Positions 1 through 5,926 are shown, numbered from the stretch's first letter. The stretch: DNA of 6,908 nucleotides from Thermoplasmata archaeon (GCA_021826785.1 JAKAYN010000033.1:1-6908); one strand, 5' to 3'. Notes: generated by a model not told the origin, from the letters alone. Made by a program: numbers and translations.

Positions 1-716
1 TCATTTATTATTTCATCCCTTATATATGAGAATATTTTTCTGTTAAAATAAAATAAAAGTCTGTATCTTAGCCTTTCAATGCCACTCAGCCTTCTTGAAT
101 TGCTTTTTGGCATATCCAATTTATATATGTTTCTTAATATAACAGCCTCACCAAGATCTATTCCACGTTTCTTCATTATTAATATCTTGAATATTGACTC
201 AGAATCGTTTGAATTTATAAAAAACTCTATTTTATCCATGTAATCGTAGACACCGTACTGCATGCACCAGTAGCTAAGAAAATTTTTGTCATTTTTATAA
301 TAGTTAATTAGGTTGTCTATATCATTGTATGTAAACATCTCACGCCTTATAATATTGTTTAAAACGTTTACAAGGGCCTTTCTGCCTATCATGGAATATG
401 CCTCGTCTATTAACCTATTATTTTTATTCAAAATTTTTCTGGGATCCTCTGGAACAAAGAATAAACCGTAATTAATGATTGAGTTTAAAAACTGCTGCTT
501 CTTTTTTAGATTTTTTATTTTATATATATCAAAAATGTCTTTACCATCAATTAAAAATGATCCTGATACGTTATCATTATATATGCATGCCAGTGCCCTG
601 GCAAGATCCTCATCGCCATTGATCTTTATAAAGTCACCACTGCATAATTTAAAGTTCTCGTATCTTTTTACTATTCCATTAGATTTTATTGATATATTAC
701 TGCCCTCAAGCATCAT
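1..716 (-). CDS. Degenerate Opp/Dpp-type ABC ATPase-like protein (C-terminus beyond window)
   Basis: The frame is open from an ATG at 716 to the left edge (238 codons, no stop), so the C-terminus is missing. It reads like an OppD/DppD nucleotide-binding domain. The N-terminal beta region and the stretch GDFIKINGDEDLARAL (27-42) followed by SGSFLIDGKDI (51-61) match the usual segments either side of Walker A. However, the GxSGSGKS/T loop is about 5 residues short and has no lysine. A Q-loop-like FVPEDPRKILN (87-97) aligns with the usual IFQDP..SLN, with Glu in place of Gln. RRLSGIERLR (208-217) aligns with LSGGQRQR, and an Asp-Glu pair (234-235) lies at exactly the usual distance from LSG for Walker B. 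About 50 extra residues lie between Q-loop and signature. Its start overlaps the end of the upstream permease gene. Homology is inferred by eye. It probably cannot bind ATP normally; a structural or regulatory role is possible. Confidence 0.72.
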   Translation of the reverse strand, partial: MMLEGSNISIKSNGIVKRYENFKLCSGDFIKINGDEDLARALACIYNDNVSGSFLIDGKDIFDIYKIKNLKKKQQFLNSIINYGLFFVPEDPRKILNKNNRLIDEAYSMIGRKALVNVLNNIIRREMFTYNDIDNLINYYKNDKNFLSYWCMQYGVYDYMDKIEFFINSNDSESIFKILIMKKRGIDLGEAVILRNIYKLDMPKSNSRRLSGIERLRYRLLFYFNRKIFSYIRDEIIN

Positions 717-1440
717 TTAATCTCACCATGTTATTTGATACAACATTTGCCGAGATAACAAGTATCGCATAAAATATCAAGGGGAATAACAAAACCCACC
801 AGTAACCAAGTCCAGCATACCTTATTGATAATGAATCCATGTACATGATGTTCCCAATGTTATTTAAATATGATGTGTATATGCCCGAGAAGAATATAAA
901 TGCAATAATGGCTATTGAATTTCCAAGTCCAGAAAAAAACATTGCAATAAGATATCTCATTGATGCTGGCATTTTGTACCTTTTTATGTATAAAGGCCAT
1001 ATGGACAAACCAACACCAATCGAAACTGTTATTGTTGATGCACCTGCAAAATAAATTATTAGGATTGCCATCATAATGTTAAGAAAAAGGAATGATCTTG
1101 AGGCAACATCAAGGAACCTTTTTATGAACCTATTTTTATATGGATATGAAAATACATAAAGTATTATCAGTGAGATTGCGGTCGAAAGTAGAGCCATTGG
1201 TATATCTGTTATCAATGAGCCAATTAGGGCCGGAAATATGTATATTCCCAGTGGACCGGTTCCCATGAGCATATAAAAATTCAATCTTGGCGGCTCAGGC
1301 ACAGTGCTATGGCCTGCAAAGAGTATCAGATTTGAGGCCGATGATGCGCCGAGAATCTCTGGCCTTATAAGATCTACAAGGAATCCTATTATGTAAAGCG
1401 TAAATATAAGATAAAATACATAAGCAAAATTACGCCTCAT
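706..1440 (-). CDS. DppC-like ABC permease with shortened EAA loop
   Basis: This is an integral membrane protein of about 244 residues with around six hydrophobic segments, in the position of the second permease of an Opp/Dpp operon. From ATG 1440 it starts MRRNFAYV; an in-frame ATG at 1458 would add six residues, and the shorter form leaves an 11-base overlap with the upstream gene. FYMLMGTGPLGIYIF resembles the DppC segment around GTDxLGRD, with the Asp replaced. The Trp-Pro that normally precedes the EAA loop is present (IWPLYIKRYKMPASMRYL), but the distance from it to the next transmembrane segment is about 16 residues shorter than in typical DppC. The loop that docks on the ATPase therefore seems to be deleted. 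The C-terminal part (YAGLGYWWVLLFPLIFYAIL) resembles the usual DppC end. The normal role is the inner-membrane half-channel for peptides or sugars; whether this one transports is doubtful. Confidence 0.75.
   Translation of the reverse strand: MRRNFAYVFYLIFTLYIIGFLVDLIRPEILGASSASNLILFAGHSTVPEPPRLNFYMLMGTGPLGIYIFPALIGSLITDIPMALLSTAISLIILYVFSYPYKNRFIKRFLDVASRSFLFLNIMMAILIIYFAGASTITVSIGVGLSIWPLYIKRYKMPASMRYLIAMFFSGLGNSIAIIAFIFFSGIYTSYLNNIGNIMYMDSLSIRYAGLGYWWVLLFPLIFYAILVISANVVSNNMVRLNDA
722..727 (-). promoter_or_regulatory. Shine-Dalgarno GGTGAG of the ATPase-like gene
   Basis: GGTGAG lies inside the end of the upstream permease gene, 5 bases before ATG 716 and 8 bases before the adjacent ATG 713. 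It matches the complement of the archaeal 16S 3' end. It supports translation starting at one of these two adjacent ATGs, and thus that the gene is translated as an internal operon gene. Confidence 0.7.
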
Positions 1441-2428
1441 GTGCACCACTATATACATCTACTATAAAATAGAAGATTATTATAATAACGGCAAAAACCA
1501 AAACGGCAGATGATACAACAAAGATGCTGTCTTTGTACCTTGCAGAGTATAATAGCAGGGACCACATACCCTGGTATGAAAATATAATTCCGGAGATAAT
1601 TGATCCAATGATCACCATAACAAAAGATCTTTTTATTCCTGATATTATATCGGGTCTTATATTGCTATTAAGTCTTGAAATCATATCATTATAGCTATTT
1701 GAATATATAATAATTGATAGGCCATAGGACTTTTTTATTTCATTGTAAATTGATGTTGAAACATATGAAATTGTATATACAATTGTTGGAATTACCACGG
1801 TAAGAACTGGCATAATAAGATATAAAATTGAGCTTAAAAAAACAGATTTTGAAAGATGTATTATTGAATCAATTAGTATTGAGCCTGTTGGATATGTAAC
1901 TATCACACTGCTGTAAGGTACTATCCAGTGGTTTTTTGGATTAAACGCCAGTGGTGATACGGTGCCCTTTATCGGCAGTATTCCAAGTATTGAGCCAAAG
2001 ATTAAAAGTAATAAAAGACCGGTTGCCATGTACATAAAGGGCATGAATACCATAGATATATCTATCTTTTTTCCTGACATGGCAATTCTTATGCCAGCGT
2101 AATATCCTATCAAGAGTGAAATTACCATTGATAGTATAATTACAACAAGCGTATTTGGCAGAAATACATGTATGGCCGATATGAAGCTTCCTGTGTAGTA
2201 TGCATTATTAATATAACCAAGATTGCCTGTGAATATATCTTTAATATAGTAAAAGTACTGAATTGGTATTGGATAATTTAAACCAAGGCTTTTTATTGAA
2301 TATTCATAATTTAATGAAAAACTTTTTTCAATGTACTTATTTGAATTTAACCTTATGAATATAAATAAAACTAATGTTATGAAAAAAAACGTATAAATGT
2401 ATTTTAATATTAACTTGTATAACTTCAT
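1430..2428 (-). CDS. DppB-like ABC permease
   Basis: This 332-residue membrane protein is the first gene of the operon. It shows the DppB order of elements: an N-terminal membrane segment; a LGLNYPIPIQYFYYI stretch followed by GNLG, matching the external LGLDxPLPVQY..GDLG region; LPNTLVVIILSMVISLLIGYY matching the LPNTLxLALLA membrane segment; then LLLLIFGSILGILPIKG. Near the C-terminus, FSYQGMWSLLLYSARYKDS matches the FxWPGLGRLLVxAIxxRDYP region, and a last membrane segment ends in YSGAHEA where DPRxR is usual. The cytoplasmic EAA segment (around SYNDMISRLNSNIRPDI) has lost the conserved Ala/Gly pattern. No substrate-binding protein gene lies upstream; the next gene upstream is an acetyltransferase. 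A TATA-like box 29 bases before the ATG suggests its own leaderless promoter. The family call is good; the substrate is unknown. Confidence 0.8.
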   Translation of the reverse strand: MKLYKLILKYIYTFFFITLVLFIFIRLNSNKYIEKSFSLNYEYSIKSLGLNYPIPIQYFYYIKDIFTGNLGYINNAYYTGSFISAIHVFLPNTLVVIILSMVISLLIGYYAGIRIAMSGKKIDISMVFMPFMYMATGLLLLLIFGSILGILPIKGTVSPLAFNPKNHWIVPYSSVIVTYPTGSILIDSIIHLSKSVFLSSILYLIMPVLTVVIPTIVYTISYVSTSIYNEIKKSYGLSIIIYSNSYNDMISRLNSNIRPDIISGIKRSFVMVIIGSIISGIIFSYQGMWSLLLYSARYKDSIFVVSSAVLVFAVIIIIFYFIVDVYSGAHEA

Positions 2429-2452
2429 TTACAGACGGAAATCATAAAATAA

Positions 2453-2462
2453 TTATTTAAAT
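2453..2462 (-). promoter_or_regulatory. TATA-like box of the degenerate ABC operon
   Basis: ATTTAAATAA on the minus strand is centred about 29 bases before ATG 2428, with no Shine-Dalgarno between. This spacing fits an archaeal promoter for a leaderless or nearly leaderless mRNA. It lies in the 36-base gap after the acetyltransferase stop, so the ABC-like operon is probably transcribed separately. Confidence 0.5.
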
Positions 2463-2464
2463 TT

Positions 2465-3004
2465 TCAGTTTTTCACGGACTCAGATGTGTAAATTGTCAT
2501 CAGTATGTCATCCACATATGAGCCGTTAATTATAAACTGCTTTTTCCTTATGCCTTCTATTTCAAAGCCAATATGCTTGTAAATGTTTATTGCATTTATG
2601 TTCGTTGAGAACACCTCAAGGTTAACCTTTTCTATGCCATGTTCCCGTGCCCACTGTATTGCCTGCGTTATCATTCTAGTGCCTATTCCAATGCCACGGT
2701 AACCTGACATAATCGCAATCCCAAGATTTGCAGTATGCCTGTTCTTTTTATAGAAACCTCTTTGCAGTGTTAAAACACCAACAATTTTGCCATTTACTTC
2801 ACAGACGAGTGTTAATTCATCTGGATTTTTTAGACGCTCCTGTTCACCACGTTCTGTTAATAGGTAATATTCACCAACAAGGTAGATCTTTTCGTCCATA
2901 ACACTCTGCATGCATTCTATGATCTGCCTTGCGTCTTTTGGGTTTGCCTCCCGTATGACAAAGTTTTTTGACTCTTCGCGTCGCTTCCAGATCATATACA
3001 TCAT
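2465..3004 (-). CDS. GNAT-family N-acetyltransferase
   Basis: This is a 179-residue protein with a complete GNAT fold signature. Acetyl-CoA-binding motif A is LGIAIMSGYRGIGIGTRMI (94-112), containing the R-G-x-G-x-G pyrophosphate loop at 103-108. Motif B is NAINIYKHIGFEIEG (137-151), and the C-terminal strand region (VDDILMTIY) is also typical. It would transfer an acetyl group from acetyl-CoA to an amine; the overall shape resembles RimI/RimL or phosphinothricin-type acetyltransferases, but the acceptor cannot be told. The start ATG at 3004 overlaps the stop of the upstream regulator gene (ATGA), so the two are probably translationally coupled. Further ATGs at 3001 and 2995 are in frame. The first 15 residues are a short charged extension before the GNAT core begins at FVIREA. 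Confidence 0.88.
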   Translation of the reverse strand: MMYMIWKRREESKNFVIREANPKDARQIIECMQSVMDEKIYLVGEYYLLTERGEQERLKNPDELTLVCEVNGKIVGVLTLQRGFYKKNRHTANLGIAIMSGYRGIGIGTRMITQAIQWAREHGIEKVNLEVFSTNINAINIYKHIGFEIEGIRKKQFIINGSYVDDILMTIYTSESVKN

Positions 3005-3324
3005 TGGTTCTCAAGAAGATTTTTTAATTCCTTGTATAGTTCGTTAAACTCATCCAATGTTTTCTTTCCTGAATCTATAACACCACGTTTATTTTCCATA
3101 AATGTTGATGTTAATATTGCACCTTCCCTTGATGCTTCAATAATGCCCTCACGCTCAAGTATGCGCAAGGAATACCTAATTTTATGCTCTGGAATGCCCG
3201 TTTCCTGGGACATCTTGATAATACCCTGTGGCTGCTCCATTAAAAGTGTTCTTATTATTAATATATGCCTTCTGAGCGTGTCTATATCATCCTTTACCTC
3301 TTTAAATATTGAATAATCGTTCAT
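3001..3324 (-). CDS. Winged-helix transcriptional regulator
   Basis: This is a small protein of 107 residues from ATG 3324. A GTG at 3339 would add five residues, but the TATA-like region lies about 22-27 bases before 3324 and would leave no room for the longer form. Residues 20-75 form a winged helix: helices around HILIIRTLLME and IIKMSQETGIP, a recognition helix EHKIRYSLRILEREG, and a wing IIEASREGAIL. The pattern resembles archaeal predicted regulators of the COG3388 kind, assigned from memory. The C-terminal helix TLDEFNELYKELKNLLEN is probably for dimerisation. It is co-transcribed with the acetyltransferase and divergent from the nucleotidyltransferase, so the shared intergenic region is its likely site of action (inference). 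Confidence 0.8.
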   Translation of the reverse strand: MNDYSIFKEVKDDIDTLRRHILIIRTLLMEQPQGIIKMSQETGIPEHKIRYSLRILEREGIIEASREGAILTSTFMENKRGVIDSGKKTLDEFNELYKELKNLLENQ

Positions 3325-3340
3325 GATATTGCATGACACT

Positions 3341-3355
3341 TATTTATATATTATT
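3341..3355 (-). promoter_or_regulatory. TATA-like region of the regulator-acetyltransferase operon
   Basis: The minus strand reads AATAATATATAAATA, centred about 24 bases before ATG 3324, preceded by a purine-rich AGAAA that could serve as BRE. No Shine-Dalgarno precedes ATG 3324, so a leaderless mRNA is likely. The upstream part of the box lies within one arm of the 15-bp inverted repeat. Confidence 0.5.
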
Positions 3356-3429
3356 TTCTATGGCTAATCAAAAATTTGATAATTCTAAAATTAATATTTT
3401 TAAAATACATCAATATAGAAAATAATATA
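3347..3429. repeat. Perfect 15-bp inverted repeat in divergent promoter region
   Basis: The sequence ATAGAAAATAATATA occurs on the minus strand at 3361-3347 and on the plus strand at 3415-3429, identical at 15 of 15 positions and separated by 53 bases. Each arm overlaps the TATA-like region of the gene it points to, the regulator on one side and the nucleotidyltransferase on the other. It may be a matched pair of BRE/TATA elements or paired binding sites for the adjacent winged-helix regulator. A chance match is less likely than usual but not excluded in such AT-rich DNA. Confidence 0.6.
3367..3380. promoter_or_regulatory. Palindrome, candidate operator
   Basis: ATCAAA-AA-TTTGAT is a two-fold symmetric 6-2-6 site between the divergent promoters, of the size bound by a winged-helix dimer. 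It lies about 45-60 bases before the regulator ATG, just upstream of its TATA region. AT-rich palindromes of this length arise by chance, so this is only a candidate. Confidence 0.3.
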
Positions 3430-3430
3430 A
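3421..3430 (+). promoter_or_regulatory. TATA-like box of the nucleotidyltransferase gene
   Basis: AATAATATAA is centred about 27 bases before ATG 3453, with an AGAA purine stretch just upstream. The bases before the ATG (TTATTATTACC) contain no Shine-Dalgarno, which fits a leaderless transcript. Confidence 0.5.
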
Positions 3431-3452
3431 TTCAGTATGTCTTATTATTACC

Positions 3453-4535
3453 ATGATAAAGTCTGTTGTTATGGCTGGTGGTAAAGGCACAAGGCTCAGG
3501 CCTATAACTTATTCAATACCTAAGCCCCTGGTACCAATAGCTGGAAAGCCATGTATCAGCTATTTAATGGATTCATTTTATGATGCTGGTATAAAGGATG
3601 CAATAGTAACAACAGGATATAAATTTGAATCATTAATAAACGGGATCATTGAGGCAAAAAAGCCCGATCAAAATGTGCTATTTTCTGTTGAGAAAGAGCC
3701 CGCAGGAACTGCCGGCAGTGTAAAATTAATATCAAATTTTATAGATGATACAATAATAGTTGGTAGTGGTGACATATTATATGATTTTGATATAAAAAGT
3801 ATAATAGATTTTCATAAAAGCAAAAATGCCCTTGTAACAATAGTGCTTACAAGGGTTGATGACCCAAGCCAGTTTGGTATTGTTGATTTAAAAGACGATA
3901 TAATAACAAGGTTTCTTGAGAAGCCCGCACCAGGCGAGGCATTTTCAAATATTGTAAACGCTGGCATCTATGTAATCGAGCCCGAGGTATTAAAATATAT
4001 TAATAAGATACCATTTGATTTTGCAAAGGAGCTTTTCCCAAGATTAATGAGGCATGGAACGCCAATATACGGTTATCTAGGAAACGGCACCTGGCTTGAC
4101 ACCGGCAGGCCAAATGACCTTATAAAGGGAAATCAAATCATGGTAAATAAATATGGATTGAAATACGATTCAAAAAATATTACAGGTAAAAACATTATAA
4201 AAACAACATCAGACCTTTCCAGTGATACAATAGATTCATCTTATATAGGCACAAATTTGCAGATAGGAAAAAATACAGTTATAAAGGGGTCTGCGATATA
4301 TAATGGAGTTGTTCTTGGAAACAATGTGCATATAGAGGATTCAATAATAATGGATGCAAGCAAAATAATGGATAATACAATAATAAAAAAATCCGTTATA
4401 ATGAGGAACTGTGTCATAGGCGAGGATTCTGAAATTGTTGAGAGCGTTATTTCACCTGACCTTGACCTTCATGGAAAATCGAGAGTTTACAATGTTTCAC
4501 TTGCTTCAAAAATTATAACAGATGAGCAAATATAA
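3453..4535 (+). CDS. Sugar-1-phosphate nucleotidyltransferase (COG1208 type)
   Basis: This 360-residue cytoplasmic enzyme would make an NDP-sugar from NTP and a hexose 1-phosphate, feeding glycan or glycolipid synthesis. The N-terminal nucleotidyltransferase domain (1 to about 235) has the nucleotide-binding loop MAGGKGTRLRPITYSIPKPL (7-26), EPAGTAGS (82-89), the metal-binding GSGD (104-107), FLEKPAPGEA (154-163), NAGIYVIEP (169-177) and GTWLDTGRPNDL (212-223). All the usual residues, including R14, K24 and D107, are present. The C-terminal part (about 255-345) has hexapeptide repeats of a left-handed beta-helix, for example IGKNTVIKGS and IGEDSEIVES. Length and layout fit archaeal mannose-1-phosphate guanylyltransferases and glucose-1-phosphate thymidylyl/uridylyltransferases; sequence alone does not decide among them. 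It is divergent from the winged-helix regulator, and its last 23 bases overlap the 3' end of the next gene on the other strand. Confidence 0.9.
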   Translation: MIKSVVMAGGKGTRLRPITYSIPKPLVPIAGKPCISYLMDSFYDAGIKDAIVTTGYKFESLINGIIEAKKPDQNVLFSVEKEPAGTAGSVKLISNFIDDTIIVGSGDILYDFDIKSIIDFHKSKNALVTIVLTRVDDPSQFGIVDLKDDIITRFLEKPAPGEAFSNIVNAGIYVIEPEVLKYINKIPFDFAKELFPRLMRHGTPIYGYLGNGTWLDTGRPNDLIKGNQIMVNKYGLKYDSKNITGKNIIKTTSDLSSDTIDSSYIGTNLQIGKNTVIKGSAIYNGVVLGNNVHIEDSIIMDASKIMDNTIIKKSVIMRNCVIGEDSEIVESVISPDLDLHGKSRVYNVSLASKIITDEQI

Positions 4536-4962
4536 GTATTATATAAAAAATAATTATTAAAACTGCGATGATTATTGATATATAAACTAATCTTCTATCA
4601 TTACCAAATATGATTGGAACCGGCCCTATTAATAGGAAGCCAGAATATTTGCTTTTACTTTTATTATAATTGTTTTTATCATCGTAATTGTTATCATAAT
4701 AGTTATTTTCATATTCATAATTATTTTCAGCATCATTGTAATCGTTTTTAATATAATTTTCATAATTATGGAATGGGTAAATGAATAGAACAATAAAGCC
4801 AATGAATATTAACAGGAATGGTAAAATTGATATTATGCTCGTGCTCACAGCAAATGGGAATATTATAAACAATCCAAGCTTTACAAGGCCAAAAGAGGCC
4901 AGAATTATAAACAACAGGAAACCGGAGAATATTAATGCCAGCCCTGTTTTAAGGTAGTTCAT
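4513..4962 (-). CDS. DUF131/TIGR00304-like membrane protein with Asn/Tyr-rich linker
   Basis: This 149-residue membrane protein has hydrophobic segments at about 5-27, 43-63 and 126-148. GFLLIGPVPIIFGNDRR (108-124), just before the last membrane segment, closely resembles the GGVxxIGPIPIIFG motif of the archaeal DUF131 (TIGR00304) family, which has no known function. Between the second segment and this motif lies a hydrophilic low-complexity linker (66-107) with 13 Asn and 10 Tyr plus Asp and Lys, which I do not expect in the short family members. A TATA-like box 25 bases before the ATG and no Shine-Dalgarno suggest a leaderless transcript. The 3' end overlaps the convergent nucleotidyltransferase gene by 23 bases. 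The family assignment is from the motif only. Confidence 0.72.
   Translation of the reverse strand: MNYLKTGLALIFSGFLLFIILASFGLVKLGLFIIFPFAVSTSIISILPFLLIFIGFIVLFIYPFHNYENYIKNDYNDAENNYEYENNYYDNNYDDKNNYNKSKSKYSGFLLIGPVPIIFGNDRRLVYISIIIAVLIIIFYIILIFAHLL
4642..4767 (-). repeat. Low-complexity Asn/Tyr/Asp-coding stretch
   Basis: This stretch encodes residues 66-107 of the DUF131-like protein. It is made of imperfect repeats of AAT/AAC, TAT and GAT/GAA codons; on the plus strand, ATARTTATTTTCA occurs twice in close succession. Such a tract could grow or shrink by replication slippage in steps of three bases. Confidence 0.55.
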
Positions 4963-4982
4963 ATTGAAAATAAATAAATTTT

Positions 4983-4991
4983 AATATATTT
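4983..4991 (-). promoter_or_regulatory. TATA-like box of the DUF131-like gene
   Basis: AAATATATT on the minus strand is centred 25 bases before ATG 4962, preceded by the purine-rich AAAAGG. It lies in the 39-base gap after the coiled-coil gene stop, so the two genes may be transcribed separately or by read-through. Confidence 0.45.
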
Positions 4992-5001
4992 CCTTTTGTA
5001 T

Positions 5002-5886
5002 TCAAAGAAAACCAGCTTTTTGCAGTATTAGCAAATCCTCAGTTGTGAGCTGCTCACCATTTTTGAACCTTTCGAAGAGCTCTGAGGCTTTCTGCTGCAG
5101 TTCGCTTTCCTTTTCCCTCTTTTTGGTGCTCCTGTTTTTGTTTCTCAAGGCTGATATTGCCTTCTCAAGATCCCTGAGATCGTTCTTTGCCTTTATAAAG
5201 GCCTGGTGCTCCTTTTCAGCCTCCTGATTGTATTTTACAAACTGCTCGTGGTTTTCATCTGCTTCCTTTCTAACGTTGTCAAGAACCTGAAGCTGTGATG
5301 TTATCTCCTCACTAAGCTGCGATATCCTCTTTGATATCTCCTCTATTTGTTTTTTGTAGTCCTCGCCAATTTTTCTCTCCTCGTTGATCTTTTGTGCAAG
5401 CTCTTTTATATCGGTGTTTTTTAATAGCTCCTCATCACGCTCGGCTTTCATTTTCTTTAGTTCATTGTTAAGCCTTCGTATCTCTGTTATAATCTTGTTT
5501 TCGTCCTCTTTTGAGAGCTCCGTTGTCTGCTGTTTCTTTTCAAGGTACTGAAGCTCACGTTCCTTTGCCTTTATATCCTTCGTGTTTATTTTTTGTGCTG
5601 CGCTGGCCTTTGCTTTCCTATACTCTTCCCTAAGCTTAGATAGCTCTTTATAATGTGCTTCCTTTTCATCTCGTAGCTTTTTGATCTTTTCTATGAGATC
5701 GTTCTTTTCGGCTATCTTGCTTTTTGCCTCTTCCCTGAGCTTGTGTGTCTTTGCGTTTAATTCATCGCGTTTCTTTGCAAACTTCTGAGCCTCCTCGTTT
5801 GCTGCATCACGCTTTTTTATGTGCTCTTCTACCTCGGCTCTTAAACTTTCTCGCTTACTTTCAAATTCTTCCAGAAGGTCGGTCAT
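5002..5886 (-). CDS. COG1340-like archaeal coiled-coil protein
   Basis: From ATG 5886 this is a 294-residue, highly charged protein with Lys/Glu/Arg/Gln heptads over almost its whole length. An in-frame ATG at 5913 would add MNYFYRSVI, but that lies within about 20 bases of the TATA-like box, and archaeal relatives begin near the MTDLLEEFE position. Two features identify the family. One is an internal turn with LEKKQQTTELSKEDENKI (115-132), like the LEWKxQTTPLSxEEE segment of COG1340 proteins. The other is a conserved C-terminal tail, ELFERFKNGEQLTTEDLLIL (269-288) followed by QKAGFL. There is no signal peptide or membrane segment. Relatives are often labelled phosphoserine phosphatase in databases, but no phosphatase motif (DxDxT/V) is present here. 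The function is unknown; a structural or scaffold role is inference. It is more G+C rich than its neighbours, which the Lys-AAG, Glu-GAG and Leu-CTC codons explain. Confidence 0.85.
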   Translation of the reverse strand: MTDLLEEFESKRESLRAEVEEHIKKRDAANEEAQKFAKKRDELNAKTHKLREEAKSKIAEKNDLIEKIKKLRDEKEAHYKELSKLREEYRKAKASAAQKINTKDIKAKERELQYLEKKQQTTELSKEDENKIITEIRRLNNELKKMKAERDEELLKNTDIKELAQKINEERKIGEDYKKQIEEISKRISQLSEEITSQLQVLDNVRKEADENHEQFVKYNQEAEKEHQAFIKAKNDLRDLEKAISALRNKNRSTKKREKESELQQKASELFERFKNGEQLTTEDLLILQKAGFL

Positions 5887-5926
5887 GATAACACTTCGAT
5901 AAAAGTAATTCATAATTAAGGCGCCG

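Noticed and set aside
475..720. Plus-strand open frame of 81 codons
   Set aside because: It lies fully antisense to the ABC ATPase-like gene, has no promoter or Shine-Dalgarno, and its protein is a low-quality Phe/Ser/Leu-rich string.
839..1054. Plus-strand open frame of 71 codons
   Set aside because: It is antisense to the DppC-like permease; its apparent hydrophobicity is a mirror of the membrane gene on the other strand.
1..2428. Simple pseudogene operon
   Set aside because: No frameshift or in-frame stop was found in three genes over 2.4 kb, and the overlaps and the Shine-Dalgarno are intact, so I kept them as coding. Slow decay is not fully excluded.
3032..3316. Plus-strand open frame of 94 codons
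   Set aside because: It is antisense to the winged-helix regulator, which has clear domain evidence.
4640..4770. CRISPR-like or tandem repeat array
   Set aside because: The repeats are short, imperfect, in frame with a coding region and have no spacer pattern.
5045..5227. Plus-strand Ser/Phe/Leu-rich open frame
   Set aside because: It is the antisense shadow of Lys/Glu-rich coiled-coil codons.
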